Both the position numbers and the translations under genes were made by a program. Of a DNA stretch of 64,000 nucleotides, positions 22,517-32,496 are shown piece after piece; within the stretch, counting starts at the first letter, position 1, and each line of letters begins with the position of its first letter. This DNA is from Ilex aquifolium (taxonomy: Eukaryota > Streptophyta > Magnoliopsida > Aquifoliales > Aquifoliaceae). The stretch covers positions 18,557,744 through 18,621,743 of the forward strand of contig OX637393.1 in NCBI GenBank assembly GCA_951799425.1. The letters are read 5' to 3'. The notes beneath the pieces were generated by a model. It had not been told where the DNA came from and made no database searches. It saw only the letters and a list, made by a program, of their open reading frames with translations.

Positions 22517-23067
22517 CTGGTCTGGCTATATGCTGATTTCTGAGATAAGGAGACGTAGATGGAGATATGGGCCTTCGATGTTGTAAGATACCTAATGAGT
22601 CCGACGATGCTAGAGTTTCTGCTACAAAGAATAGGAAGAGAAAGAGGAAGATGGGGCTTTTAGTTTCTACCAATTCAAATGCTTTAAAGGTATGCTATAT
22701 GTGTAGTTATAATTTTGCAAATACCTAATTTGTTTATACAATGGGAAAATGGGGAAATAGGGTTTCATTTAGGGTTCAGATATTCTATTTTTTGACATGT
22801 TCTCTGCTGTCATCTTCTATTGTCCCTTTTTTCATTTTTTTTGGCACGTTTTCTAGTCTGTTGGTGTTGGGTAGACGCCTCGGTCCAAATTGGATGCAAA
22901 TCGGCGATTCGACCGAGTTTTACCGATTTGGCCCAAGTTGAAACCGATTAGGAAGAGACTTGGGATTTTTTCGTATTGTCTCAATATCGTATCAGTCATG
23001 GCCGAGTCGTATCGGTCCTGGCCAAGTCGTATTGGTCTCGGCCAATACTTCGAACCGTATATTGTGA

Positions 23068-23905
23068 TTACCGGTGATGACTCTATGGATATTGCCAAGT
23101 TGAAACAGTTTCTGCATCATCGGTTTCATAATAAAGATCTAGGCAAACTCTGATATTTTTTGGGTATCGAAGTTGCAAGATCTAAACAGGACATTAATCT
23201 ATCTCGAAGAAAATATGAGGTTCATCTTTTGGAGGAAACTGGTTTTCTAGATGTGGTCGACCAGTTGATATCCCTATGGACCCAAACCATAAACTCTCAG
23301 TGGATGAAGGTAAATGCTTCTCAGATCCAAGACGATATTGTTGACTAGTTGGAAAGTTAAATTACCTCACTATTACTCGACCAAATATATCATATGTAGT
23401 AAGTGTAATAAGTCAATTTATGGAAACTCCTCAAGTACCACATTGAGATGCAGTTATTCGTATTCTTAGATATCTCAAGTGAGCTCTCGAACTTGGATTA
23501 TTATATCAATCACATGGACACCTTAAGTTGGAAGGGTTCACTGATGCTGATTGGCAGGTTCCTCCTTGGATAGACAATCTACTATTGGATATTGTAACTT
23601 TTTAGGAGGTAATTTAGTTACATGAAAGAGTAAGAAGCAGATAGTGGTGGCTCGATCTAGTGCAAAAGCTGAGTACAGGGCAATGGCTCACTCATGTAGT
23701 AAGTTAACGTGGTTACAACACTTTCTTGAGGAGATTGGGTTCCTAGTTCAGACTCCGATTGAGTTATCTTGTGATAATCAAGCTGCTATTCATATTGCTT
23801 CTAATCCTGTGTTCTATGAACGAACAAAGCACATTAAAATTAATTATCATTTTGTCCGAGAGAAAGTGTTGCATGGGGATATTGTCACACCATTTGTTAA
23901 ATATG
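23068..23905 (+). pseudogene. Copia element 2 RT C-terminus and RNase H, broken
   Basis: Translation gives LGIEVARSKQDINLSRRKY and YEVHLLEETGFLDV (RT end). After several breaks RNase H follows as VARSSAKAEYRAMAHSCSKL, IELSCDNQAAIHIASNPVF and ERTKHIKINYHFVREKV. Sequence typical of the copia 3' end (the segment after VTPFVK) and the 3' LTR are missing: the match stops at about 23905. Confidence 0.85.
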
Positions 23906-24269
23906 CTTCGTTCGCCATTTCTATGTCTCTATCTCCCCTCTCTCTCTCTATGTTTCCTGTTCTCTATCCCAAACGCACCAAACCCTACTCAACGCGCACA
24001 CACACGTACATGCACCACAAAATCAACACGCACTTATACACACTATTTGTTAATTAATTTTCCCTTCTATTTCTCTCATAAATCTCTCCGTTACTTTCTC
24101 ATGCCCACATTTATCAACCTTGCGATTCTCCCATGTTTGATGAAAATTCCCAAAAAGCTATGGAACATCCAGGATTACATATAGTATGCAATTTCTAGAT
24201 GTTCTGGGTTTCATTTTTTCATTTATATTTTGTGGGTTTTCAGATCTTTGCAAAAGGTTGAACCTAATC
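23906..24269. other. Unassigned segment between two retrotransposon remnants
   Basis: CT-rich and CA-rich sequence looking like a 5' leader (CTCTATCTCCCCTCTCTCTC). It has no recognised coding frame, LTR end or duplication. Confidence 0.4.
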
Positions 24270-25742
24270 TTCTCTTTTTGGGCAAGTTTGTTTGAGAATA
24301 CAAGGCTAAATTATGAAATGATAAGAAAGGAGTTGAAAACGTAGTAGCAGATCACTTGTCAAGGCTAAATTATGATATAAAGGAAGAACCAATTCCAAGA
24401 AGAGAAACCTTTCCAGATAAGCAACTTTTTGCAATAACAGAAGTACTATGGTATGCAGATATAGCCAATTATTTAGCTATTGATACTATTCCTTCTCATT
24501 ATACCTGGACTGATAAAAATAAGTTTCTGAATGAGGTACGTAATTTTTTTTGGGAAGATCCTTATTTGTTTAAATATTGTAAAGATCAAATAATAAGACG
24601 CTGTGTACCTAATCATGAAATTGGTTAGGTAATTTAGTTTTGTCATTCTGAAACTTGCGGATATCATTTTGCTTCAAAGAAAACCGCTGCTAAAATTTTA
24701 TAGTGTGAATTTTATTGACCAACTCTTTTCAAAAACGTACATTTCTTTTGTTTAAATTGTGACAGATGTCAAAGAATTGGAAATATTTCAAAACGAAATA
24801 TGATGCCTTTAAACCCTATTTTAATTGTTGAAATTTTCGATTGTTGGGGCATTGATTTTATGAGACCATTTCCCCCGTCCTTTGGATATTTGTACATTTT
24901 GGTTGCAATTGATTATTTCTCTAAATGAGTAGAGGCAATTCCATATAGAAATAATGATCACAGAACAGTTGTCAAGTTTTTAAAAGAAAATATTTTATCC
25001 AGATTTGAAATTCCTCAAACCATTATTAGTGATGGTGAATCACATTTCTGTAATAAATTTTTTGAATATTTTATGAAAAAATATTTGATTTCTCATAAAA
25101 TATCCACTCCGTATCATCCACAGACAAGTGGACAAGCTGAATTAGCTAATAGGGAGATAAAATATATTTTAGAAAAAAATAGTGAATCCAGATCGTAAAG
25201 ATTGGTCTTTGAGATTAACTGATGCACTTTGGGCTTACTGTACTGCATATAAAACTATTTTAGGAATGTCTCTTTATCGGTTAGTTTTTGGTAAACTATG
25301 TCACTTGCCTGTAGAATTAGAATATCGAGCATATTGGGTAATCAAAATGATGAATTTTGATATGGATAAAGTTGGAGTATCTTGCAAACTTCAAATTAAT
25401 GAATTGGAAGAATTAAAAAATGAAGCATATGACAATGCAAAGATTGCTAAGTCTAGAACAAAAATTTTTCATGATAAATATATCATGCGAAAGTCTTTTG
25501 AACCTTCTCAGAAAGTTCTGTTATATAATTCAAAACTTCTTCTATTTCTTGGAAAATTAAGATCTAGATGGACAGGTCCTTACATTGTCAAGCAAGTTTT
25601 TGATTATGGGGTAGTTGAAATTGAGAATCCATTAACCGAAAATGTTTTCAAAGTGAATGGTCAAAGGCTTAAACCTTATTATGATGGATTCACTCAAGAT
25701 GTAACTTCTATACAGTTGTTAGAGTCAGTCTATGTGTTTTGA
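24270..25742 (+). pseudogene. Element 1 (Athila/Tat-like gypsy): RNase H end and integrase, broken
   Basis: The match starts with KKGVENVVADHLSRL, the end of gypsy RNase H. The integrase zinc-binding region follows (HSETCGYHFASKKTAAKIL, CLNCDRCQRIG). The DDE core is WGIDFM, IISDGESHFCN and QTSGQAELANREIK, and the C-terminal part is [16 protein letters not shown] and [13 protein letters not shown]. Stops are mainly TGG-to-TGA changes, with a frameshift near 25180. From 25182 the frame is open for 186 codons to a TGA-type end at 25742. RT, protease and gag are absent, so element 1 is 5'-truncated. This is the host element of the ORF-Z/ORF-P region downstream. Confidence 0.88.
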
Positions 25743-26127
25743 AAAATTTATATTATTGTTTGATTATAAATAGTAGTACTAATTGTTTGTTATTTATTTT
25801 ACAGATTAGGTTTTATATTATCAGTTATATTACATTCCACACATGATTAGCATTTCTCTATATTTTTACTGTTTTATACGTTGCGGACAATGTTTAATTT
25901 AAGTTGGGGGGAGGGAAACTTATAATGAAACTTATAATGTTTAATTTTTGTCTATGTCATTTAAATTCGTCTTTGTGACTGACATATGTTAAAGAACCGG
26001 ATAGTGAATCAATTTTTCGAGTCATTTTTAAAATTTTTAGAAAGATAATTATAAAATGGACAAGAAACTATTTTGGTTAAGTTTAATTATACTGCGCCAT
26101 TTTTTAAAAGATATACATTCGTTAATC
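25743..26127 (+). other. Spacer with conserved purine-rich tract
   Basis: This noncoding spacer between pol and ORF-Z contains GCGGACAATGTTTAATTTAA followed by GTTGGGGGGAGGG (25883-25915). Element 2 has the same arrangement on the minus strand at 43890-43935. The tract may serve as an additional polypurine primer or a leader for the 3' ORFs; this is inference. Confidence 0.5.
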
Positions 26128-26466
26128 ATGGCAAAAGCTAGACTTGTTAGAAATTTAAAAAATTTTGAAAGTCAAGCAAAACCCTTGTGCGGGAGAAGTT
26201 CATTTGCTAAACGCCGACAAACAAATCGTCTCGGTGGTTGTGTGAGATGTGGTCATTTAATGCATTTGAGACAATATAATCAGTGTGTGGAACCAATTTC
26301 AGGACGAGTGTTTGATCGTCTTGAGTGGATTAGGTATGAGCAGAGTAAGGAATACCCTGAGACGCCATCCTATTCTACTCCTATGTTGTCAAGATACGTG
26401 AGAAGTGAAATTAACCGTGTCACTAGTGTTGTTGATCTAGAAGATTCTGATTATGATCAATTGTGA
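26128..26466 (+). CDS. ORF-Z: small basic Cys/His protein of Athila/Tat-like element 1
   Basis: The open frame gives 112 codons from the ATG at 26128 (the frame is open from 26056, but homology to element 2 starts at this Met). The N-terminus is basic (MAKARLVRN). A putative zinc-binding cluster follows: C21, C38, C41, H43/H46 and C53, in CGRSSFAKRR, then RLGGCVRCGHLMH, then YNQC. The C-terminal part is acidic (VVDLEDSDYDQL). A homologue in element 2 (43328-43648, minus) keeps the Cys/His pattern, the RR tract and the SK.YP.TP.YS motif despite three stops. The protein was therefore under selection. I recognise no named family. DNA or RNA binding is plausible but inferred. It lies between pol and the palindrome promoter. 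Confidence 0.6.
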   Translation: MAKARLVRNLKNFESQAKPLCGRSSFAKRRQTNRLGGCVRCGHLMHLRQYNQCVEPISGRVFDRLEWIRYEQSKEYPETPSYSTPMLSRYVRSEINRVTSVVDLEDSDYDQL

Positions 26467-26978
26467 TCAAATGATGAATAATTTTGAGAATGGTGCATAA
26501 AAAGTAAATAGCTATAGATTAATTGGAAAAATTAGTAAATAATAAATAACAAATAAATAATTAATAAACCAATTTTTTGAAAAAAAAGAGAGAGTAGCAA
26601 GTTATGTGGAATGTGTAAAGTTATAATTAATCTTGTAACTGTAGGATTCTAACTGAAGAAGACAGAAGACCAGGAGTCAGCAACCTGCAGATTGCATGCA
26701 AAATCCAGTGCATCAGCACCGTCCGGACGGTGGTGATGGCGTCCGGATGGTACTGCCACTATAAATATCCACCAGCATGAAAAACCGATCAGTTTCAGTT
26801 CCCTCGCAGGCCAAATACGAAAAACAATGTCCTATTCACTAAATTCCTTCTCAAATCTGCTATATACAATCGTTTTTTTCAAATTTTCTTCAATCAATCA
26901 CTTACCCATATCATTTTGAAGGTTCATACTGATTGAAATCAGTTAAAAGCAAGCAGAGAGAGAGAAATCAGTGAAAAG
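26467..26978 (+). promoter_or_regulatory. Internal promoter of element 1 with class II palindromes
   Basis: CCGTCCGGACGG (26719-26730) and GCGTCCGGATGG (26739-26750, one mismatch) have centres 20 bp apart. They are directly followed by TATAAATAT (26760-26768) and about 210 bp of leader before the ORF-P ATG. The 34-bp block from CAGCACCG through GGCGTCCGGA is the same as in this element's own LTR at about 29981-30014. The upstream part (26467-26700) is AT-rich spacer. Confidence 0.7.
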
Positions 26979-28064
26979 ATGGATCCAAGGATTAGAACGA
27001 GAGGTTCTTCGAGTCGAGCACGAAGAGGCCAATCTCAGTAACCCGAAGCACCTCTGCAACAACCCCAGCCAGGAAATGTTTACAATGTTACGGTATTTGA
27101 GAATGTTGAACAACAGGTTTGCTATGATACTTATTTCATGTCTAAAACTATCATTCCTGAAAGGCCAGTAATTTATGAAGATTTTGAGAATATAGGAGTC
27201 AGACAAATTCTTGCTGCACGTGGATGGCTAGAATATGTTAGATTTTTTGCTCTTGCTTATGATTGTTTGGTTCGTGAATTTTATAGCAATGCACAAATAA
27301 CTGGGGAAAGAGAAATTCGTGTGTTTGTTCGGGGTAGAGTTTTTCAAGTTACACCGGCTACTATAGCTGATATTTTTCAACCTATGCCAAGACATCCCAA
27401 CCCGCAATACCCTTACACACAAGTGCCTTATTTGACCAATGTAAGGATAGAATTGACGGGTAATCCATATTATGTATGGGGAAGGCCACACAAATATATA
27501 AAGTAAGGGGATTTAATGGACAAGTACCGAATTTTGAATTTGATTACAATGAATAGTTTGTTACATGCCTTTGGGATGGGACACACGATCGATCTTCTGA
27601 ACCTCATTATGGATCAAATGTCGATTACTGTGCAAGAAAAGAAACCCTCACTTCCATATGCTATGTTAGTTTCACAGTTATGCAGAGATAAGGGAGTGAT
27701 TACAGATCCCTTGTGGCAAACAGTGGAGCATTTTGCACCATTAGACAAGACTTCTTTGAAGAAAAGCCATGAAGTTCAACTCGAGGAGCAACCTAAAGTA
27801 CCACCAGCACCACAAGAGGAGCCATTCCAAGTACTTGAAGAGTTTTTCCCACTAGAGCAGCCTCCGCCATAAGAAGATTAGTCGTATATACCAGTGGATG
27901 ATAGGACTGAAAGACAGATTTTACTAGGGTTAGAGACCACTGTTACTCAGCTTGGGACCAGCATCACCCAGATCAATCAACGTATAGCTGATTATGAGCA
28001 AAACCAGGCTGAAATATTGAGGCTACTCAGAGAGCGTTTTGGTGGAGGTCCATCTAATTCTTGA
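26979..28064 (+). pseudogene. ORF-P of element 1: 3' ORF with plant-transposon-protein-like domain
   Basis: One frame runs from the ATG at 26979 to TGA at 28062-28064. Only four in-frame stops break it (27039, 27504, 27870 and 27879), and there is no frameshift. The central domain contains RGWLEYVRFFALAYDCLVRE, FYSNAQ and VRGRVFQVTPATIADIF. This resembles the 'putative plant transposon protein' domain found in gypsy elements (PF20167, from memory). The C-terminus has a Pro/Glu-rich linker and a short coiled coil (ITQINQRIADYEQNQAEILR). It sits at the place of the env-like ORF of Athila elements, but I see no signal peptide or transmembrane segment. The function is unknown. A homologue is at 40929-42522. 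Confidence 0.65.
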
Positions 28065-29724
28065 TCAGAGAAACTGGAGATTCTACAGACTTTTGCTATC
28101 TCTTACTCATCTTTTATTTACGCACTTAAATTTACTTTATGTTTTGAACGTTGGTTTTGAACTTGTTTTTGTTAGTTAATGTGGAACTCATGTTTTTAAG
28201 TTAGGAGGATTATTTCATATAATTCATAGTTTAATTAGGTTATTATTCCCATGCTTTGCAAGAATAGTCTTAATCTGATCACTCGAGATTTTCATACTTT
28301 GGTTGTATATTATCTTAATATTTTTATTTAAACTTATTCTATTGAGCACAAATACATTTCTTTATTTTGAAAACCTTATAAAATATTATACTCTTTGCAT
28401 ATATAGTGGAGATGTAAAACCTATTGCAGAATTTGAGCCAATCTTTCTTGGAGAGATATTCTACATCTACTCAAATAAGAATCTTCGATTCAACGGTAAA
28501 TTTTCTTTGAATAATCTCATTAGTTTTGTTTTGATTAGCACTCATTAGATTGTATTGTTAGCATTTTCCTTGAAATTTTTACTTAGGCATTATACATGTG
28601 TATGATTTCTGTAAAATGATCTTAGGCCATTTTTGATTTATTTTGAGCCTTGACCATTTCTTTCACAAAATTATATCCTTAGTTAACTGTGATTGAGCAT
28701 AAAAGAGTATAAGTTTTTTTCATGAAACCTGAAAAATACCCGAGCCACATGAAAATATATATTAAACCTACCTTTGCTATCTAATTTTCTTGCATCCTCT
28801 TCTAAATCAAGGTAGAAAAGCACAAAGAAAAGAAAATGATGATTACTGTTCAAGGAAAAGAAAAATATGTGAAATAAATTTAAAGAAAAAGAAAGAAAAG
28901 AGCCAAGAAAGTGAAAAAATGGAAAAAATGAAAAGGATTAACGTGCAAGTCTTAGAAAGCTAGGAAGAGGTGTGCCACCATATTCAGAAAAGATAGCTTT
29001 TGAATCCCATTGACGTCGTTTCTTAAACCCTAAACCGATGGCCGCATTACAACCCTACGAAAGTCCTTTTTGATTCCAGAAGTTATACATGTGTATTAAT
29101 CCTATCAATCCAAAAAGGGAGAATGTTGATAATATGTTTAATGTAGTGTTAATATCCTTTCATGAGATTATGTCAAATTCTAGTTCTATTTAAATAACCA
29201 CTCTTTTGATTTATTACATGTGAAATTATTTGCTTTGTTAACAATATTCCAATCACATGTAATTTTTGAGTGAATAGTCACTATAACGTATGTGTGTTCT
29301 TTGCTGAGTATATTCCAGAGGAGGATTGACATCTACCATGAAAGATGGTGATATTTCCTGAGTGATTTTTGAGATAAAGAAATCATTGCATACACACAAA
29401 AGTTTTTATAAAAATATATGGATAATATTACAACTAACGTGTGTTACTCTTATAGTGATCAGAAAAAGGAAGTATTCTAGCAATGCAGAGGAATATTGAT
29501 TTAATTTTATCTGTGAAAAGTATGAATTATGAACTCCTAACTATTGAATTTTGTAGGTAGCTTCACTGAAAATCATCATGAGACAAAACTCGTCCACTAG
29601 GGATCACCTAGGGGTTTAACGGCTTATTGCATACGCTAAATGCAATCGTGAAAATCTACGAAAGTGATTTTATTTTGTTAATAGTTTTTATTTACTAGGG
29701 ACTAGTAAAGTTTAGGTTGGGGAG
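28065..29724 (+). other. 3' noncoding region of element 1
   Basis: A long untranslated region between ORF-P and the 3' LTR. Blocks such as AGCTTCACTGAAAA, CTAGGGGTTTAACG and GCTAAATGCAA (29559-29650) recur in element 2 at 39310-39400, minus strand, so it is conserved noncoding sequence. It ends with TTTAGGTTGGGGAG, the polypurine tract, just before the LTR. The frame 28303-28548 is fortuitous. Confidence 0.6.
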
Positions 29725-31394
29725 TGTGATTAACCCTAATTAGTATGTAAATTAAAATAATTAAATAAGTTAATTTTGCAAGATAAAACAATTAAAAACT
29801 GTAAATTAGGGTTAGTGCGTAAGCTAGGGTTTATGTGTGAAATGTCTCAAATTTCAGGGTTTTTATGCGGAAAGCAAGAGGAGCAATCTTCTAAAGTTTA
29901 AACCAATAAGGAAGCAAGTTTAATTTAAACAAGGAACATACAAGAATACTGTGGAAGACCTTCACCACTTTCCAGCAAATCAGCACCGTCCGGACGGTGG
30001 TGATGGCGTCCGGACGGTTATCAAAGGCGGTTCAGCTTCTTCTCCTCCATTCTAGACATTCTTTTGGCCTATAAATAGGCCTATCCAGCCAACCTAACCA
30101 AGAGCTTAGAATGGGAGAGAGGGGGAGTTCCAGGAAGCCTTGGAGATAATTCAAACACAATACCAAAAGGAATTCAAAGAAAGATTCAAGAATCCAAGGG
30201 GAGATCCTGTCCAACCTACTTTTCAACTAGAATTCTGTTATTTCTATATTTCTGTTATGCTTTTCTACTTGGAGATTTGAACTTTCGCCACCTTTGTGTC
30301 TTAACTGATATTAAGGGTGGTTGTATTTCAATTATTCCTTGGGAAAAGAGTGTCAGTGTCTGTATTTTATTTAATATTGTAATGAAATTTACCTGCACTT
30401 CTTGCTTGTTTATAGCAATGAGGTGTGAGTAGTTTAATTATACCCTTCAGTAAGGGGTAAACATATGTATATTATTGGTTAAATTATGAATGTCGATGTT
30501 TAATTATGCTTTATTGATATATATATACCTCCCTTAATTGATGAATGGTTATATTTATAATATGCTCATGGTTATGAATACCGAGCAGTACTTAATATTT
30601 TATACCATACTATCTACTATTATGTACTTCATGCATGATATAGTGATGTATGTAATTGGGTGTTACGTAAAAGTGGATTGATTGGTTATAGACGAGTTAA
30701 GTGTCGGCATAGCCAATGCTTTCAGTTCAATACGTAGTCCGAAATTATATCATCAGTGAATCATCAACCAGCCGGTGGAATATCTAAAGTGTTCCAACTG
30801 AATGGCTTGACCTTCTGGTGCACTAAGGATGTTTAACTGTTGTATGGTACAAAACTGTCAAATGAATAACCTAAGTGATCCTCCTGAATGTTTCACTAGG
30901 GTTGTTTAACTAATACATGATATAAAACTGCAAATTGAGTAATTCCAGTATTCCTTCTGAATGGCTTGACCTCTGGTTTACTTGAATTATTCAATTGCTG
31001 CATATACCTACCAGCTAACCTAAACAGTTGCTGTGCTATGGTTCAATATACATCAGACCTACCGGTTAACTTTCCAGTGACCTAAGATTTAATTGTTATA
31101 AGGTGGCATTTCAAGTACTTAACCAATATAAAGCATATGAGATCCTTAAATTGAAGGGTATTTTTCATATTAGTGTCTTTTAACAGTTTACCTACGCATT
31201 ACATTTACTTAGTCTAGTTATCAATCTAAGCTCACTTCATAAGCTATCTCATGTTACACTGCTTTAACAATAACTTCACTGTTCTTATTTTAAATTCCAA
31301 TTATTAAAACTCTTAGTGGGATCGATCTTGGACTTAAACCAAGAAAACTACAATTCGACCACTTATAATTAGGTGTATGATATAAAGTAGGTCA
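29725..31394 (+). mobile_element. 3' LTR of element 1 (1.67 kb, Athila/Tat-like)
   Basis: It starts TGTGATTAACCC right after a polypurine tract and ends near AAAGTAGGTCA. The 3' part has GTGGGATCGATCTTGGAC, typical of Athila/Tat LTR ends. The homologous LTR of element 2 (35279-39223 without its insert) is about 1.65 kb, so the limits agree. Two class II palindromes and TATAAATA lie 260-350 bp from the start. The 5' LTR is missing, so no duplication can be checked. Confidence 0.7.
29985..30077 (+). promoter_or_regulatory. LTR promoter of element 1 with class II palindromes
   Basis: ACCGTCCGGACGGT (29985-29998, a 14-bp perfect palindrome) and CGTCCGGACG (30007-30016) have centres 20 bp apart. 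TATAAATA follows at 30070-30077. Confidence 0.82.
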
Positions 31395-31903
31395 CGAAAC
31401 AGGTTGAATCAAGGTGGCTGGTAGTTCCTATAATTTAGCACATCACTTGGTAACCGCTCTCAACTACCTTCCATGATCAAGCCATACACAATAATCGCTC
31501 TCAACCACATGGTTTCATGCATTGAGCATACCTATCCCAGCCATGTGTCTATAAATCAGCAGCCAAACCATGCCCATGAACCAATCATGCATATTGGTCA
31601 AGTGCCAACCATGGCTTGCGAAGCTATGCTGACATTGCCTTAATCGAGCCCACCACGTGTTGCCATCCTTAGCCGTGTGGCATTTCATAGCTACGAGTTT
31701 CCACAATTTGTCCGGTCTCGTCGTCTATCTTAGTTTTCCATGTCTGCCTTGCCTCACCCGTGGCAAGGACCTTGCTGCATGCCTTACCCAATGGTGTCAA
31801 GGCTTGTCGGGCCCTTGGTGCCCCTCAACTATCACCACCCCCTATATATGCTATTAGAATGTTTTTCAAAGTGACATGAGCGGACACTTCTGAACTAACG
31901 AAG
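31395..31903. other. Unassigned segment
   Basis: A sequence with a repeated CGCTCTCAAC phrase (about 31453 and 31496) and no recognised domain. Overlapping short frames on both strands look fortuitous. Confidence 0.4.
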
Positions 31904-32228
31904 TGTGCCGCCTCAAAATCCGGGGTCCTTTCTCAATCCGTTGATCACCCTTCAACCCGCAGAAATGCCCGTGAGTACTACATAACCCGATACCACATTG
32001 TTACACCTAATTCACCGGGATAATAACCAAAAAAGACTTTGGGCAGAGCCTCTTTTGTACGGGAGTCTTACTCAATCCGTAACCTATGCATTCAATAATC
32101 ATAGGACCATTTTAAGGTCTAAACCCTAATGATTAGGACTTATTCTTCTCCATTTATATCATCCAAAGAGGAACACTCAAGAAGTGAAGGACCCTCAATG
32201 TTACATTTTAAAATTTCAAGTTTTTGGA

Positions 32229-32496
32229 AGAGGTACCAGTACCTTGTATAAGTGATACTAGTACATGAGCCTTTTGTTTGCTAGGAACTGGTACCTATGT
32301 GACTTGGTACCTGTACCTGGGCCCACTGTTTACTAGGTAGCAGTACTTGTTAGCCTAGATACCGGTACTTGAGCCCATTGTCCGTCGGGATACCGGTACC
32401 TGAAAGCCTAGTTACTAGTACCTGAGCCAAGGTACTAGTACCTGAGCCCACTAAAAACCAGGTACCGGTACGTGGGCCTTCCGACAGTGTGGTACC
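32229..32496. repeat. Degenerate GGTACCGGTACC-type palindrome array
   Basis: About ten imperfect units (GGTACCAGTACCT, GATACCGGTACCTG, GGTACTAGTACCTG and similar) are separated by spacers such as GAGCCCACTGTTT. The array continues after copy 2 at 34813-34851. It looks like an aged relative of the class I arrays. Confidence 0.7.

Larger units (their letters stand above)
20932..23059. mobile_element. hAT-like non-autonomous element, 2.13 kb, TSD TATTGTGA
   Basis: The copia RT frame is split directly after YVDDIV and resumes with TGDDSMDIAKLKQFL. TATTGTGA is present on both sides (20924-20931 and 23060-23067). The ends are CATGGTTCAAGG on the left and, reverse-complemented on the right, TACGGTTCGAAG, giving a weak inverted repeat. 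Subterminal zones repeat GTATCGGTCC and GGCCGAGTCG motifs. No transposase is present. The middle contains a second hAT-like element (21565-22325) and a (GA)n tract. Confidence 0.65.

Noticed and set aside
22323-22673. Ser-Leu repeat protein on the minus strand
   Set aside because: Translation of the (GA)n microsatellite.
31515-31857. Two short opposite frames at 31.5-31.9 kb
   Set aside because: No recognisable domain, and both overlap in unassigned sequence.
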